Of a stretch of DNA of 32,683 bases, positions 14,043 to 22,867 are shown in pieces. Location of the stretch: NCBI RefSeq assembly GCF_001280005.1, contig NZ_LGDW01000490.1:1-32683 (forward strand). Reading direction: 5' to 3'. Origin of the DNA: Streptomyces sp. NRRL WC-3618 (GTDB lineage Bacteria > Actinomycetota > Actinomycetes > Streptomycetales > Streptomycetaceae). The notes under the pieces are model-generated. The model searched no databases. It had not been told where the DNA came from and saw only the letters and a program-made list of their open reading frames with translations. Positions within the stretch are counted from its first letter, which is position 1; each line of letters starts with the position of its first letter. Made by a program: the position numbers and the translations under genes.

Positions 14043-14204
14043 TCAGTCGTCCTTGTTTTTGTACCCCCGCAGCACGAACCACGCGGTCAGGACGCAGCCG
14101 AAGAACATCACGATCAGCACGACCCGGAGCAGATCGCCGGATCCCTGCTTCTCGGCGGCGCTCGCGGCCGTGGTGATCCAGTCGGTTACGGGGGTGTGGT
14201 CCAT
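14043..14204 (-). CDS. Small single-pass membrane protein (53 aa), unknown function
   Basis: The ATG at 14202-14204 is fixed by a strong ribosome-binding site, AAGGAG, at about 14211-14217. Longer readings to 14285 would pass through this site. The protein starts MDHTPVTDWITTAASAAEKQ, has one membrane helix (LLRVVLIVMFFGCVLTAWFV, about residues 27-46) and a short basic/acidic tail RGYKNKDD. It lies divergently from the M48 protease gene, with about 100 bases between the starts, and upstream of another small membrane protein on the same strand. A role alongside the membrane protease is possible but unsupported. Confidence 0.75.
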   Translation of the reverse strand: MDHTPVTDWITTAASAAEKQGSGDLLRVVLIVMFFGCVLTAWFVLRGYKNKDD

Positions 14205-14305
14205 CGGATCGCTCCTTACGGTGTGCTGCCCCGCCACGGTATCTCCGCCTAGGCTGGGCCCCGCTTCGGGGGGCACATAGGGCAACCAGACGCATGGGGG
14301 AACAC

Positions 14306-15412
14306 ATGTCCGACGAAAGCCGCAAGAGCAACGGGCAGGGGCCGGAGGAGCCCGAGGGGCACGAGCACGTACCCAGCAGGCAGCGCCGTCTCTTCCCGGG
14401 GATCTCCTCGCGTGCGTACGAGCACCCGGCGGACCGCTCCGCCCTGGTCGCCCTGCGCAAGCTCAGCGGGTTCGACACCGTCTTCAAGGCGCTCAGCGGA
14501 CTGCTTCCCGAGCGCAGTCTGCGCCTGCTGTTCCTGTCCGACTCCGTGCGCGTCTCGGACCAGCAGTTCGGCCATCTCCACACCATGCTGCGGGACGCCT
14601 GTCACATCCTGGACCTGGAGAAGGTCCCGGCGATGTACGTCAACCAGGATCCGCAGCCCAACGCGATGTGCATCGGGCTGGACGAGCCGATCATCGTCGT
14701 CACCACCGGTCTCGTAGAACTGCTCGACGAGGAGGAGATGCGGGCCGTCGTCGGGCACGAGGTGGGACATGCCCTCTCGGGTCACTCCGTGTACCGGACG
14801 ATCCTGCTCTTCCTGACCAACCTGGCCGTCCGCGTCGCCTGGATCCCGCTCGGCAACCTCGCGATCATGGCGATCGTGACGGGCCTGCGCGAGTGGTTCC
14901 GCAAGTCGGAGCTGTCCGCCGACCGCGCCGGGCTGCTCGTCGGCCAGGACCTCAAGGCCTCCATGCGCGGCCTGATGAAGATCGCCGGCGGCAACCACCT
15001 GCACGAGATGAACGTGGACGCGTTCCTCGCGCAGGCCGAGGAGTACGAGGCGGGGGGCGACCTGCGCGACTCCGTACTGAAGATCCTCAACGTCCTTCCG
15101 CGCACCCACCCCTTCACCACCGTGCGCGCCGCCGAGCTGAAGAAGTGGGCCGAGTCCCGCGACTTCCAGCGGATCATGGACGGTCACTACCCGCGCCGCG
15201 CCGAGGACAAGAACACCTCGGTCTCGGACTCCTTCCGTGAGTCGGCGGCGAGCTACGCGAGCAACGTCAAGAACTCCAAGGACCCGCTGATGAAGCTGGT
15301 CGCCGACATCACTGGCGGGGCGGGCGACCTCGGCGGCCGGGTCCGGCGCGGATTCGGCGGAAGCGGCACGAACGGCAACGGCGGACGCGGCGAGAGTCCG
15401 AACGGCGACTGA
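14306..15412 (+). CDS. M48-family membrane metallopeptidase (HtpX/Ste24-like)
   Basis: 368 aa. The zinc site HEVGH is at residues 151-155 and the third ligand is in SELSADRAG (E202, D206), the two-part M48 signature. Between them lie hydrophobic stretches (about 160-195) that anchor the protein in the membrane. The N-terminal 40 residues are hydrophilic; the C-terminus is Gly/Asn-rich (GGSGTNGNGGRG). The family cleaves misfolded or regulatory membrane proteins; the target here is unknown. I chose ATG 14306, which has GGGGGA at a good distance, over the ATG four codons upstream. It is divergent from the 53-aa membrane protein and convergent with the following gene, with a 30-base gap. Confidence 0.9.
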   Translation: MSDESRKSNGQGPEEPEGHEHVPSRQRRLFPGISSRAYEHPADRSALVALRKLSGFDTVFKALSGLLPERSLRLLFLSDSVRVSDQQFGHLHTMLRDACHILDLEKVPAMYVNQDPQPNAMCIGLDEPIIVVTTGLVELLDEEEMRAVVGHEVGHALSGHSVYRTILLFLTNLAVRVAWIPLGNLAIMAIVTGLREWFRKSELSADRAGLLVGQDLKASMRGLMKIAGGNHLHEMNVDAFLAQAEEYEAGGDLRDSVLKILNVLPRTHPFTTVRAAELKKWAESRDFQRIMDGHYPRRAEDKNTSVSDSFRESAASYASNVKNSKDPLMKLVADITGGAGDLGGRVRRGFGGSGTNGNGGRGESPNGD

Positions 15413-15442
15413 CCCGCACGGCGCCGACGGCCGGGCGGCAGG

Positions 15443-16513
15443 TCACAGCTTCGGCTGCGCCCCCGCCGCCATCGAGCCGCACAGCGCCGTCGCGCCGCCC
15501 GTCGCGTACGGATCCGTACCGGCGGGCCCGCCGGCCTTGGCGGTCTGGCCGGCCAGCAGCGGGCGGAAGTGGTCCGAGGCATCCTCGGCGCAGGACAGGG
15601 GCCCGGCCTGGACGTAGGAGACGACCAGCCTGGCCTGGCGCATCCGCAGGTCGTCGCGGTCGAAGCTGAAGTGCAGCTCGCGTCGGACGGTGAACAGGGA
15701 CGCCTTCGCCCGCTGGCCGGCGCCGGTCGGCCGCAGCGCGTACACGAAGGTGTGGTCCGCGACGACCTCGAGGGTCCTCATGTCGACCTCGCCGGCGCGC
15801 AGGGTGCCCCGCACCCGGATCCGGTCGTCGGCCAGCTGGGCGTGGGAGGGGTCGAAACGGACCAGCCATCCGGTGGGCTCGTGCTTGGCGTCGGCGGCCG
15901 GGCGCTCGAAGCTCTGGTCGAACTGGTCGAGCTGGTCCGGATCGAGCATCACCCGCACGGCGCGGACCTCCCGGCCGGCGAGCACCTCCGGATAGAGCGA
16001 GGACTCGACCAGATAGTCCTTGGCGACGGTCAGCGCGCTGACGACCTGGCCCTCCGAGAAGTGCGCGGTGCGCCGTGTGGCGGGCAGCGCGATGCCCTCG
16101 GCTCCTACGCCGAACTGCGCCGCCGGGCTCTTGGCGAACAGTTGTTCAGGGTCGGTCGCTCCGGGCACGGCGCCCTGCGGCGCGAGCGGGATGACGGTCA
16201 TCCGCAGCGGCTCGGGGGCCAGCCCGGCGATCGGGCTCTGGTAGGGGTTGCGTACGCCCATGTAGATCGCGGTACCGAAGGCGACGGCGATCAGCACGAC
16301 GAGGATCAGCACCTGCCGGGACAGCCCCCGGCGCAGGGGCTGACGGCGGCGTACGGCGGGGGCGTGGTCGTCCAGGCGCTCCTGCGCGGAGAACTCCTGG
16401 AGCCGGGCAGCGCGAACGAACGATTCGTCGAAGACGACGGATCGGTACTCGTCCTCGCCGCCACCGGGGGCAGCCTCGGGTGTCCCCTCAGGTGGGTCTC
16501 CTGGTCCGCCCAT
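15443..16513 (-). CDS. Single-pass membrane protein with large extracellular domain, conserved hypothetical
   Basis: 356 aa. It opens with a Gly/Pro/Glu-rich N-terminus, then the motif YRSVVFDESFVRAARLQEF (about 23-41), a basic stretch, one membrane helix (about 66-86, VLILVVLIAVAFGTAIYMGV) and an exported domain of about 270 residues with two cysteines (SCAED and LCGSM) that may form a disulphide. No named domain is recognised. The VVFDE-x-FV motif recurs in the neighbouring gene at 16635-17267. The ATG at 16511-16513 is supported by a -10-like TACTCT ending six bases upstream, suggesting a leaderless transcript. Confidence 0.8.
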   Translation of the reverse strand: MGGPGDPPEGTPEAAPGGGEDEYRSVVFDESFVRAARLQEFSAQERLDDHAPAVRRRQPLRRGLSRQVLILVVLIAVAFGTAIYMGVRNPYQSPIAGLAPEPLRMTVIPLAPQGAVPGATDPEQLFAKSPAAQFGVGAEGIALPATRRTAHFSEGQVVSALTVAKDYLVESSLYPEVLAGREVRAVRVMLDPDQLDQFDQSFERPAADAKHEPTGWLVRFDPSHAQLADDRIRVRGTLRAGEVDMRTLEVVADHTFVYALRPTGAGQRAKASLFTVRRELHFSFDRDDLRMRQARLVVSYVQAGPLSCAEDASDHFRPLLAGQTAKAGGPAGTDPYATGGATALCGSMAAGAQPKL

Positions 16514-16519
16514 ACCTTC

Positions 16520-16525
16520 AGAGTA
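16520..16525 (-). promoter_or_regulatory. -10 element of a probable leaderless promoter
   Basis: TACTCT fits the TANNNT -10 consensus and ends six bases before the ATG at 16511-16513, with no normal ribosome-binding site. That places the +1 at or next to the start codon. TTTACC 16 bases upstream may be the -35. The downstream neighbour at 17267 shows the same element at the same distance. Confidence 0.5.
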
Positions 16526-16634
16526 GGTCTCCGGACGCCCCGGTAAACGCCCGGCCGCACGACAGTTCTGACAGGTTCCCACCAGGACGGGAACAGGGCA
16601 CGGGCAGACTGGCCGTCTCGCGGGCAGGTTTGGG

Positions 16635-17267
16635 TCAGGGTGTGCGCGGGATCGCCGAGACGGCCGGCGGGGAGTAGTCGGCCGAGGCCGAAGGACTCGC
16701 GCCGGTGCTCACTCCGATGCTCGACCCGGCGTTCGTCCCGCTGCCCTGCTCAAGGCCGGTCGAGGCGGGCGTCGGGACCCGGTCCTGACGGCTGGAGGAC
16801 GCCCCCCGGTAGACCGCAGTGAACGCCAGCGCGACCATGCCGATCCCCATCACGAGGGCGAGGACCCAGGCGACCGGGCGGTGCCAGCGGGAGACCTGTT
16901 TGCCGTGCGTGCCCGCGGCGCCGTAACGGCCCTCGAGGATCTCGGCGTCGTCCAGGTCGTCCAGATCCGGATCGTGGCCGTAGTAGCCGGGGTCGTCTGG
17001 CCCGAAGGCGTCCTCGTAGCGCTCGTCGTCGCCTCTGAGGCCTCGGGCGTGCGCCCGGCGTGCCTCGGCCTCGGATGCCTCCGCTCTCGCCTCAGCGGCG
17101 GCCAGGAGGCGTTCGACGGCGGTCGGCTCGTGCACCACGGCCGCCTGCACGAAGGCCTCGTCAAAGACCACGGAGGCGAACTCTTCGTCCGACACTCCGC
17201 GGTCGTGGTCGTCGTCGGGCTCCCAGCCGTCAGGGAAGAACGGCGTGCCCCCCACGTCCTCCGGCAC
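16635..17267 (-). CDS. Single-pass membrane protein sharing the VVFDE motif, conserved hypothetical
   Basis: 210 aa from the GTG at 17265-17267 (VPEDVGGTPFFPDGWEPDDD). An acidic N-terminus leads into ASVVFDEAFVQAAVVHEPTA (about 31-50), then VERLLAAAEARAEA. This closely matches the motif in the gene at 15443-16513 and suggests both cytoplasmic regions bind the same partner. An Asp-rich segment follows (DPDLDDLDDAE), then one membrane helix (WVLALVMGIGMVALAFTAVY, about 130-152) and a short Ser/Pro-rich external tail. Function unknown. The start is chosen by the TACTCT -10 element six bases upstream. A TTG farther upstream (17294) is less likely. Confidence 0.75.
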   Translation of the reverse strand: MPEDVGGTPFFPDGWEPDDDHDRGVSDEEFASVVFDEAFVQAAVVHEPTAVERLLAAAEARAEASEAEARRAHARGLRGDDERYEDAFGPDDPGYYGHDPDLDDLDDAEILEGRYGAAGTHGKQVSRWHRPVAWVLALVMGIGMVALAFTAVYRGASSSRQDRVPTPASTGLEQGSGTNAGSSIGVSTGASPSASADYSPPAVSAIPRTP

Positions 17268-17273
17268 GCATCC

Positions 17274-17279
17274 AGAGTA
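17274..17279 (-). promoter_or_regulatory. -10 element of a probable leaderless promoter
   Basis: TACTCT ends six bases before the GTG at 17265-17267, exactly as at 16520-16525, and no Shine-Dalgarno sequence is present. A clear -35 at the usual distance was not found. Confidence 0.45.
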
Positions 17280-17396
17280 GACCGGGGGTGTCAATTTGGG
17301 CAGACGGTAGGGAAATTCAGCTTCTGGATGAGATGCGTTTCGTCCCCCGCCGACCGCCCTCGCGCGCCCCGGCGGCCGGTCGCGGGATCGCGTCTG

Positions 17397-18683
17397 TCAG
17401 CGGCGAATGTGCCCGTCACCGGTGACGATGTACTTGGTGCTGGTCAGCTCCGGCAGCCCCATCGGCCCGCGCGCGTGCAGCTTCTGCGTCGAGATACCGA
17501 TCTCCGCCCCGAAACCGAACTGACCGCCATCGGTGAACCGCGTCGAGGCGTTGACGGCGACCGTCGTCGAGTCCACCAGTTGGGTGAAGCGGCGCGCGGC
17601 CTGCTGCGAGGTCGTCACGATCGCCTCGGTGTGGCCGGAGGTCCACAGCCGGATGTGCTCGACGGCCCGGTCCAGCGAGTCGACGACGGCGGCGGCGATG
17701 TCGTACGACAGGTACTCGGTCTCCCAGTCCTCCAGGGTCGCCTCGACCACCGTGGCCTTGGAGTCCTTCGCGTACGCCAGCACGCGCTCGTCGGCGTGCA
17801 CGGTGACCCCGGCCTCGGCCAGCGCGTCGAGCGCGCGCGGCAGGAACTCGGGGGCGATGTCCTGGTGGACGAGGAGGGTCTCGGCGGAGTTGCAGACGCT
17901 CGGGCGCTGGGCCTTGGAGTTGATCAGGATCTCGATCGCCATGTCGATGTCGGCGTGCGCGTCCACGTACACATGGCAGTTGCCCGTGCCGGTCTCGATG
18001 ACGGGGACGGTCGACTCCTGGACGACGGTCCGGATCAGGGAGGCGCCGCCGCGCGGGATGAGTACGTCGACCAGACCGCGGGCGCGCATCAGTTCCCCCA
18101 CGGATTCGCGGCCCTCGCCGGGTACGAGTTGCACGGCGTCGGCGGGCAGCCCGGCCCCTCCGACGGCGTCGCGCAGCACCCGTACGAGCGCGGTGTTCGA
18201 CTCGTACGCGGAGGACGAGCCCCGCAGCAGGACCGCGTTGCCGGACTTGAGGCAGAGGGCGGCGGCGTCGACCGTCACGTTCGGGCGGGCCTCGTAGATG
18301 ATGCCGACGACTCCCAGCGGGACGCGGACCTGGCGCAGGTCGATGCCGTTGGGGAGGGTGGAGCCGCGGACCACCTCGCCGACCGGGTCGGGCAGCGCCA
18401 CCACGTCCCGTACGTCGGAGGCGATCGCGCGCACCCGCTCCGGGGTGAGCGTCAGCCGGTCGACGACCGTCTCGCTGGTGCCAGCCTCGCGCGCGCGGGC
18501 GATGTCCTTGGCGTTGGCCTGGACGATTTCGCTCGTACGGACTTCCAGCGCGTCCGCGATGGCGAGCAGCGCGTCGTCCTTCTCGGCCCGCGGGAGGGGG
18601 GCGAGGTCGGCGGCGGCGGCCTTGGCGCGGTAGGCGGCCCGGGTGACCGGGGACATCGAGTCGTACGGCGAAAGCGTGGTCAT
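17397..18683 (-). CDS. proA: Glutamate-5-semialdehyde dehydrogenase (gamma-glutamyl phosphate reductase)
   Basis: 428 aa, the standard ProA length. It reduces gamma-glutamyl phosphate to glutamate semialdehyde with NADPH, the second step of proline synthesis. Visible signatures are [20 protein letters not shown] (about 115-134), the nucleotide-binding segment [10 protein letters not shown], and the catalytic cysteine in [12 protein letters not shown] (C264). The C-terminal [20 protein letters not shown] is also family-typical. The ATG at 18681-18683 starts a ProA-like N-terminus but has no ribosome-binding site; a TACGCT -10 element ends six bases upstream, pointing to a leaderless mRNA. proB lies about 0.8 kb upstream on the same strand, separated by a small conserved gene. 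Confidence 0.97.
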   Translation of the reverse strand: MTTLSPYDSMSPVTRAAYRAKAAAADLAPLPRAEKDDALLAIADALEVRTSEIVQANAKDIARAREAGTSETVVDRLTLTPERVRAIASDVRDVVALPDPVGEVVRGSTLPNGIDLRQVRVPLGVVGIIYEARPNVTVDAAALCLKSGNAVLLRGSSSAYESNTALVRVLRDAVGGAGLPADAVQLVPGEGRESVGELMRARGLVDVLIPRGGASLIRTVVQESTVPVIETGTGNCHVYVDAHADIDMAIEILINSKAQRPSVCNSAETLLVHQDIAPEFLPRALDALAEAGVTVHADERVLAYAKDSKATVVEATLEDWETEYLSYDIAAAVVDSLDRAVEHIRLWTSGHTEAIVTTSQQAARRFTQLVDSTTVAVNASTRFTDGGQFGFGAEIGISTQKLHARGPMGLPELTSTKYIVTGDGHIRR

Positions 18684-18689
18684 GAGGGA

Positions 18690-18717
18690 AGCGTAGTGCG
18701 CCGCGCCGAACCGTCCA
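18690..18717 (-). promoter_or_regulatory. Candidate leaderless promoter of proA
   Basis: -10 TACGCT at 18690-18695 and -35-like TGGACG at 18712-18717 are 16 bases apart. The -10 ends six bases before the proA ATG, and CTTCCCTC fills the place of a Shine-Dalgarno site. Confidence 0.5.
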
Positions 18718-18802
18718 GCGGCTATCCCAAACCCCGAGACACGCCCCTGAGACCCCGCAAACGGGTGACCTCCGCGCGGGACAGGCCCGTAAGGGATGGG
18801 CC

Positions 18803-19276
18803 CTAGAAGGGGTGGACGCCCACCGGGGTCGCCGGTAGGGGGCCGAAGCCCTCGGCGATGCGGTAGTGGTAGGTCTCGCGGTCGATGACCTCCAGGCCGA
18901 CGATCTCCCAGGGCGGCAGCTGCGCGGTCTGGCGGTGCTCGCCCCACAGGCGCAGGGCGACGGCCGCGGCGTCGTGCAGGTCGCGGGCCTCTTCCCAGTA
19001 GCGGATCTCCGCGTGGTCGTTGGCGTATCTGCTGGTCAGCAGGAAGGGATGGTCGTGGGCGAGCTGTTCGAGGCCTCGCCGGACCTCTTTCAGCGGGGCC
19101 TCGGCGCCGGAGACACTGAGCGTGACATGCCACAGGCGCGGCACGTCCTTCGGCTCCTCGTACGTCTCCTCGTAGCGGGCACCGGCCGCGACGCTGGTCA
19201 GGGCGCGCTCCTCGCCCACCTTGCGGGAGGTGGTTCCACCGCGGGACGCCCCCGCCCCAGGGCGCACTCGTCTCAC
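18803..19276 (-). CDS. Conserved hypothetical protein between proA and proB (157 aa)
   Basis: The GTG at 19274-19276 is fixed by a perfect AAAGGAGG six bases upstream; a longer frame to 19354 has no such site. After a basic N-terminus (about 35 residues), the rest is a compact soluble domain: [40 protein letters not shown], then [20 protein letters not shown] and an end at GVHPF. The alternating strands and helices resemble a small ferredoxin-like alpha/beta fold. I recognise it as widely conserved in Streptomyces at this locus but know no function. It has no transmembrane or signal segment and no metal motif. Any link to proline synthesis rests on position only. Confidence 0.8.
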   Translation of the reverse strand: MRRVRPGAGASRGGTTSRKVGEERALTSVAAGARYEETYEEPKDVPRLWHVTLSVSGAEAPLKEVRRGLEQLAHDHPFLLTSRYANDHAEIRYWEEARDLHDAAAVALRLWGEHRQTAQLPPWEIVGLEVIDRETYHYRIAEGFGPLPATPVGVHPF

Positions 19277-19465
19277 GGCGGCCTCCTTTACCCGATGGTC
19301 GTGCGGAATCTCCCTGAAACAGAGAGAAGCAGGTACGCACGCTTCTTGGGGCACTTTTGCGGAACGTCCACCTCACGGCGGGCGGATTTGCGGGGCGTTC
19401 CCCCTGTTTTCGGCCTTTGCCGGTACCGCGGTGAAGAAGAGGGTCAACGCGCCCGAAGGGTTGCC

Positions 19466-20593
19466 CTACGGATTCAGAATGACGAGGTCGTCCCTGTGTA
19501 CGACCTCGCGCTCGTACGCCGCGCCCAGTTCGCGGGCCAGTTCGCGCGTCGAGCGGCCGATCAGCTGGGGGATCTCCTTGGCGTCGAAGTTGACGAGCCC
19601 GCGTGCGATCGCGTGGCCCGCGCTGTCGCGCAGCTCGACCGGGTCACCCGCGACGAACTCGCCCTCGACCGCGGCGATACCGGCCGGCAGCAGCGACTTG
19701 CGCCCCTCGACGACCGCGCGCACCGCGCCGTCGTCGAGGGTGAGCGAGCCCTGCGGGGTGGAGGCGTGCTGGAGCCAGAGGAGGCGGTCGGCGGAGCGTC
19801 TGCCGGTGGCGTGGAAGTAGGTGCCCGTGTCCCGGCCCGCGAGGGCGTCGGCGGCGTGGATCGCGCTGGTCAGGACCACCGGGATACCGGCGGCGGCGGC
19901 GATCCGGGCGGCCTCGACCTTGGTGACCATGCCGCCGGTGCCGACGCCCGCCTTGCCCGCGCTGCCGATGTCGACGTGGGCGAGGTCCGACGGGTCGCGC
20001 ACCTCGGCGATCCGGGCCGTACCGGGCTTGCTGGGGTCGCCGTCGTACACGCCGTCGATGTCGGACAGCAGGACGAGGAGGTCGGCGCGCACGAGGTGGG
20101 CGACGAGGGCGGCGAGGCGGTCGTTGTCGCCGAAGCGGATCTCGTCCGTGGCGACGGTGTCGTTCTCGTTGACGACCGGGAGCGCGCCCATCGCGAGGAG
20201 CTTGTCGAGGGTGCGCGAGGCGTTGCGGTGGTGGGCGCGGCGGCTGGTGTCGTCGGAGGTCAGCAGCACCTGGCCGACGCGGATGCCGTGGCGGGCGCAG
20301 GAGGCGGTGTAGCGGGCGACGAGGAGTCCCTGCCCGACGCTGGCGGCGGCCTGCTGACGGGCCAGGTCCTTGGGGCGGCGGCGCAGGCCGAGAGGGGCGA
20401 GACCTGCGGCGATGGCGCCGGAGGAGACGAGAACGATCTCCTTCTCACCGCCGCTGCGACTCTTGGCGAGGACGTCGACGAGCGCGTCGACCCGGTCGGC
20501 GTCGAGGCCGCCGGTCGCGGTGGTCAGCGACGAGGAACCCACTTTGACGACAATCCTGTGGGCCTCTGCGACGGCCTGCCTTGCCCCTGCCAC
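19466..20593 (-). CDS. proB: Glutamate 5-kinase
   Basis: 375 aa. It phosphorylates glutamate at the gamma position, the first and feedback-controlled step of proline synthesis. The amino-acid kinase domain is plain: [11 protein letters not shown] at about 13-23, [40 protein letters not shown] and [17 protein letters not shown]-terminal PUA domain (about 280-375, [14 protein letters not shown] and AIARGLVNF) completes the long form of ProB. The GTG at 20591-20593 is preferred because GAGGGGAC lies upstream and the residues before it are not family-like. In many actinobacteria obg and proB are adjacent; here about 5.7 kb of cell-wall polymer genes separate them. Confidence 0.95.
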   Translation of the reverse strand: MAGARQAVAEAHRIVVKVGSSSLTTATGGLDADRVDALVDVLAKSRSGGEKEIVLVSSGAIAAGLAPLGLRRRPKDLARQQAAASVGQGLLVARYTASCARHGIRVGQVLLTSDDTSRRAHHRNASRTLDKLLAMGALPVVNENDTVATDEIRFGDNDRLAALVAHLVRADLLVLLSDIDGVYDGDPSKPGTARIAEVRDPSDLAHVDIGSAGKAGVGTGGMVTKVEAARIAAAAGIPVVLTSAIHAADALAGRDTGTYFHATGRRSADRLLWLQHASTPQGSLTLDDGAVRAVVEGRKSLLPAGIAAVEGEFVAGDPVELRDSAGHAIARGLVNFDAKEIPQLIGRSTRELARELGAAYEREVVHRDDLVILNP

Positions 20594-20699
20594 TGCGTTC
20601 TGTCCCCTCGGGTCGCCCGGCTGCGCTGACGGGCAATTTACGCGAACGGGGGCGGGGGTGCGCATTCGTCCAGTGGGCGGACCCCGCCACCGCGCCCCC

Positions 20700-22718
20700 T
20701 CAGGTACGCGCGGCCGCCGCCTGCCGCTTCTGTCCGGCGTTGCGCGCCTCGGCCTTCACCGCTAGGTCCGCCGTGGCGGTGTTGAACTGCTCGATGGACG
20801 GCGGCTCGTCGGGCCCGAGCAGATACTGCTTGAGCTCGGCGCGCTCACCGGCCAGCGGATCGGCCGCCGGGTCCCGCACCGCGGCCAGCAACTGCCCCAG
20901 TTCCGCGGCGGTGTTGGTGAGGATCACGGCGGCGCGTACGGCGGTGTTCTGCAGCTTGAACTCCTCGGCGCCCAGCGCCGCCGAGTCCGTCACGGCGTAC
21001 GGCTTGCCGCTCGCGATGAAGTCGGAGACCACGCTGGAGATGTCGGAGACCATCCCGTCGGACACGTTGAAGCAGTCGTAGAGCCGTGGCTCGGCGCCCG
21101 TGACGACCCGGTGCTCCCCGGCGCCGAACGAACGCCAGTACGCGTCGTTCCACTCGGTGCGCAGCTTCGCGATCTCCTCGTGCCGCTCCCCGTCGACGAC
21201 CCCGTCCCGGGTCGCCTCCGCCTCGTCGCCCTTCTCACCGGCGGGCCCGGCCAGTTCGGCGAGGCGCGCCTCGATACGGGCGAGGTCGGTCCTGGCCCGC
21301 GTCTGCTCGTCGGCGTCGCCCAGGAAGCGCGGGTCGGCGGCCCGTTCGACGGCGGCCTTCTCCACCAGCGCGGTGATGCGCTCGTGGGCGGCCTTGGCCT
21401 CGTCGCTGCGGGTGCCGGTGAAGGGGTGCGGCTTGTACAGCACACGGACGGGCGGGTCGGCCGCCACCAGCTCGCGCACGATGTTCTCGCCGGCGAGGAG
21501 GAGGGAGGTGTTGCCGGGGTCGTCGTCCCAGCCCTCCCAGGTGGGGGCGTACAGAATGGTCGGGACCTGGGCCTCCGGCACCGCCCGCGACGCGCGAATG
21601 GGCGCCAGCTGGGGCCGCCCGACCTCGACGATGTCCTCGTCCCGGACACCCACGTCGGCGATCGCGTACCGGTCGCGTCCGGCCCGCCCGGCGACCCACA
21701 CCTCGTCGTAGGCCTTGCTGAACGGGTTCACGCTGGCGATCTTGTCGCTGTCGCCGTGCCCGATGAAGACGTGCTTCATGGTCGGTACGCGCAGCAGGTG
21801 GATGTTCTTGCCGACGTTCGCCGCGTACAGCGCGACCCGGACCGTGCGCAGGTCCAGGTTCATCAGATGGATGCCGCCGGGCACACAGATCACCGGGACG
21901 GTCGTGGGCGCGAGGTTCTGCAGGATGACGCGTTCCCTGAGGACGATCAGGGGCCGGGTGTCCAGTTGCTCCATCGTCTCGAGCCACATGTTGACCTGGT
22001 ACACCGAGTCCTTGGAGCCGGAGAAGTACAGCACCGTCTGCGGCCGGTACTCCCGCAGCCACGCGTCCGTCGCCGCGAGCACCGTCTCCGCGTCCGGCGG
22101 GATGCGGCGGCCCCGGACGTAGGGCGCGAGGACGACCACGTACAGGAACGCCAGTCCGAGGGTGACACCGACGCCGGTCATGCCGAACACCGTCGAGCCC
22201 GTCTCGGCGGTGACCAGGATGCCGGTGAGCGCGGCCAGGTCGAGGTGGACCATCTTCTCGGTGGAGCGGTCCAGGAGAAAGCGCGGCGGAGCATCCGGGA
22301 TGGCGATGCGCGAGGCCAGGTCGACGTTGCGGGTGGCGACCGGCATCCGGCGGCGGTTGCGGATCAGCGTGATCAGGGCGCCGTGCGGGGCCTGGAAGCC
22401 GTAGAACGCGATGAAGCAGGCGATCGCGGCGTAGAAGATCACGTCCCTGGAGAGGTCCAGGCGGGCCAGCAGCAGCAGCACCAGCAGCTCTCGGACCAGG
22501 AACCGGATGGAGACACCCGCCCGCACCTTGCTGAGGCGGTTGACCAGATAGCTGCCCCGGTGGTGCAGATAGTGGTCCGCCAGGTAGGTCACTGCGGCGG
22601 CGACGGCGAAGGCGGGCACACTCGGGAGGAGCGCGGCCAGCATGAGACAGGGGAAGCCCAGCAACATGAGGACCGCCGCAGCCAGTTCGGCCGGGCTGCC
22701 CACTCGGGCGACGCGCAT
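20700..22718 (-). CDS. Membrane-anchored CDP-glycerol:polyglycerophosphate glycerophosphotransferase family protein (TagF/TarF-like)
   Basis: 672 aa. The N-terminal 220 residues hold several hydrophobic helices (LLGFPCLMLAALLPSVPAF, LVRELLVLLLLARL and others). The C-terminal two-thirds is a TagF-type transferase: FIGHGDSDKIASVNPF (about 316-331), the loop ILYAPTWEGW, KPHPFTGTRSDE and DGMVSDISSVVSDFIASGKP. Such enzymes transfer glycerol- or ribitol-phosphate from a CDP carrier to a growing wall teichoic acid. A charged Ala/Glu/Arg-rich insertion (about 440-500) precedes the last motif. Classical TagF is a peripheral protein, so the multi-pass N-terminus is distinctive. ATG 22716-22718 is used; TTG 22731-22733 is an alternative, and neither has a good ribosome-binding site. 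It follows the IspD-SDR gene on the same strand and probably uses its product. Confidence 0.85.
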   Translation of the reverse strand: MRVARVGSPAELAAAVLMLLGFPCLMLAALLPSVPAFAVAAAVTYLADHYLHHRGSYLVNRLSKVRAGVSIRFLVRELLVLLLLARLDLSRDVIFYAAIACFIAFYGFQAPHGALITLIRNRRRMPVATRNVDLASRIAIPDAPPRFLLDRSTEKMVHLDLAALTGILVTAETGSTVFGMTGVGVTLGLAFLYVVVLAPYVRGRRIPPDAETVLAATDAWLREYRPQTVLYFSGSKDSVYQVNMWLETMEQLDTRPLIVLRERVILQNLAPTTVPVICVPGGIHLMNLDLRTVRVALYAANVGKNIHLLRVPTMKHVFIGHGDSDKIASVNPFSKAYDEVWVAGRAGRDRYAIADVGVRDEDIVEVGRPQLAPIRASRAVPEAQVPTILYAPTWEGWDDDPGNTSLLLAGENIVRELVAADPPVRVLYKPHPFTGTRSDEAKAAHERITALVEKAAVERAADPRFLGDADEQTRARTDLARIEARLAELAGPAGEKGDEAEATRDGVVDGERHEEIAKLRTEWNDAYWRSFGAGEHRVVTGAEPRLYDCFNVSDGMVSDISSVVSDFIASGKPYAVTDSAALGAEEFKLQNTAVRAAVILTNTAAELGQLLAAVRDPAADPLAGERAELKQYLLGPDEPPSIEQFNTATADLAVKAEARNAGQKRQAAAART

Positions 22719-22748
22719 TGCAGTGGAAATCAAGGAGAACCTGTATCT

Positions 22749-22792
22749 GGGAAATACCCGGGAACGATCCGGGAATTATCTGAGAATACTCT
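22749..22792. repeat. Four imperfect 11-bp direct repeats upstream of the TagF-like gene
   Basis: Units GGGAAATACCC (22749), GGGAACGATCC (22760), GGGAATTATCT (22771) and GAGAATACTCT (22782) follow each other without gaps. The consensus is about GGGAANTAYCY. The period of 11 bp is close to one helical turn, so a protein could bind all units on one face of the DNA. They lie 30-75 bases upstream of the start codon. Confidence 0.6.
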
Positions 22793-22867
22793 GGGGGTCT
22801 GTCCGACGGTTTCTGTGGTTTTTGTGTTTTCCGCGTGGCCTTTATGTCGAGAGCCGAAAACTCGCCG

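Noticed and set aside
16881..18806. 641-codon plus-strand frame opposite proA
   Set aside because: Shadow frame; proA has full family signatures on the minus strand.
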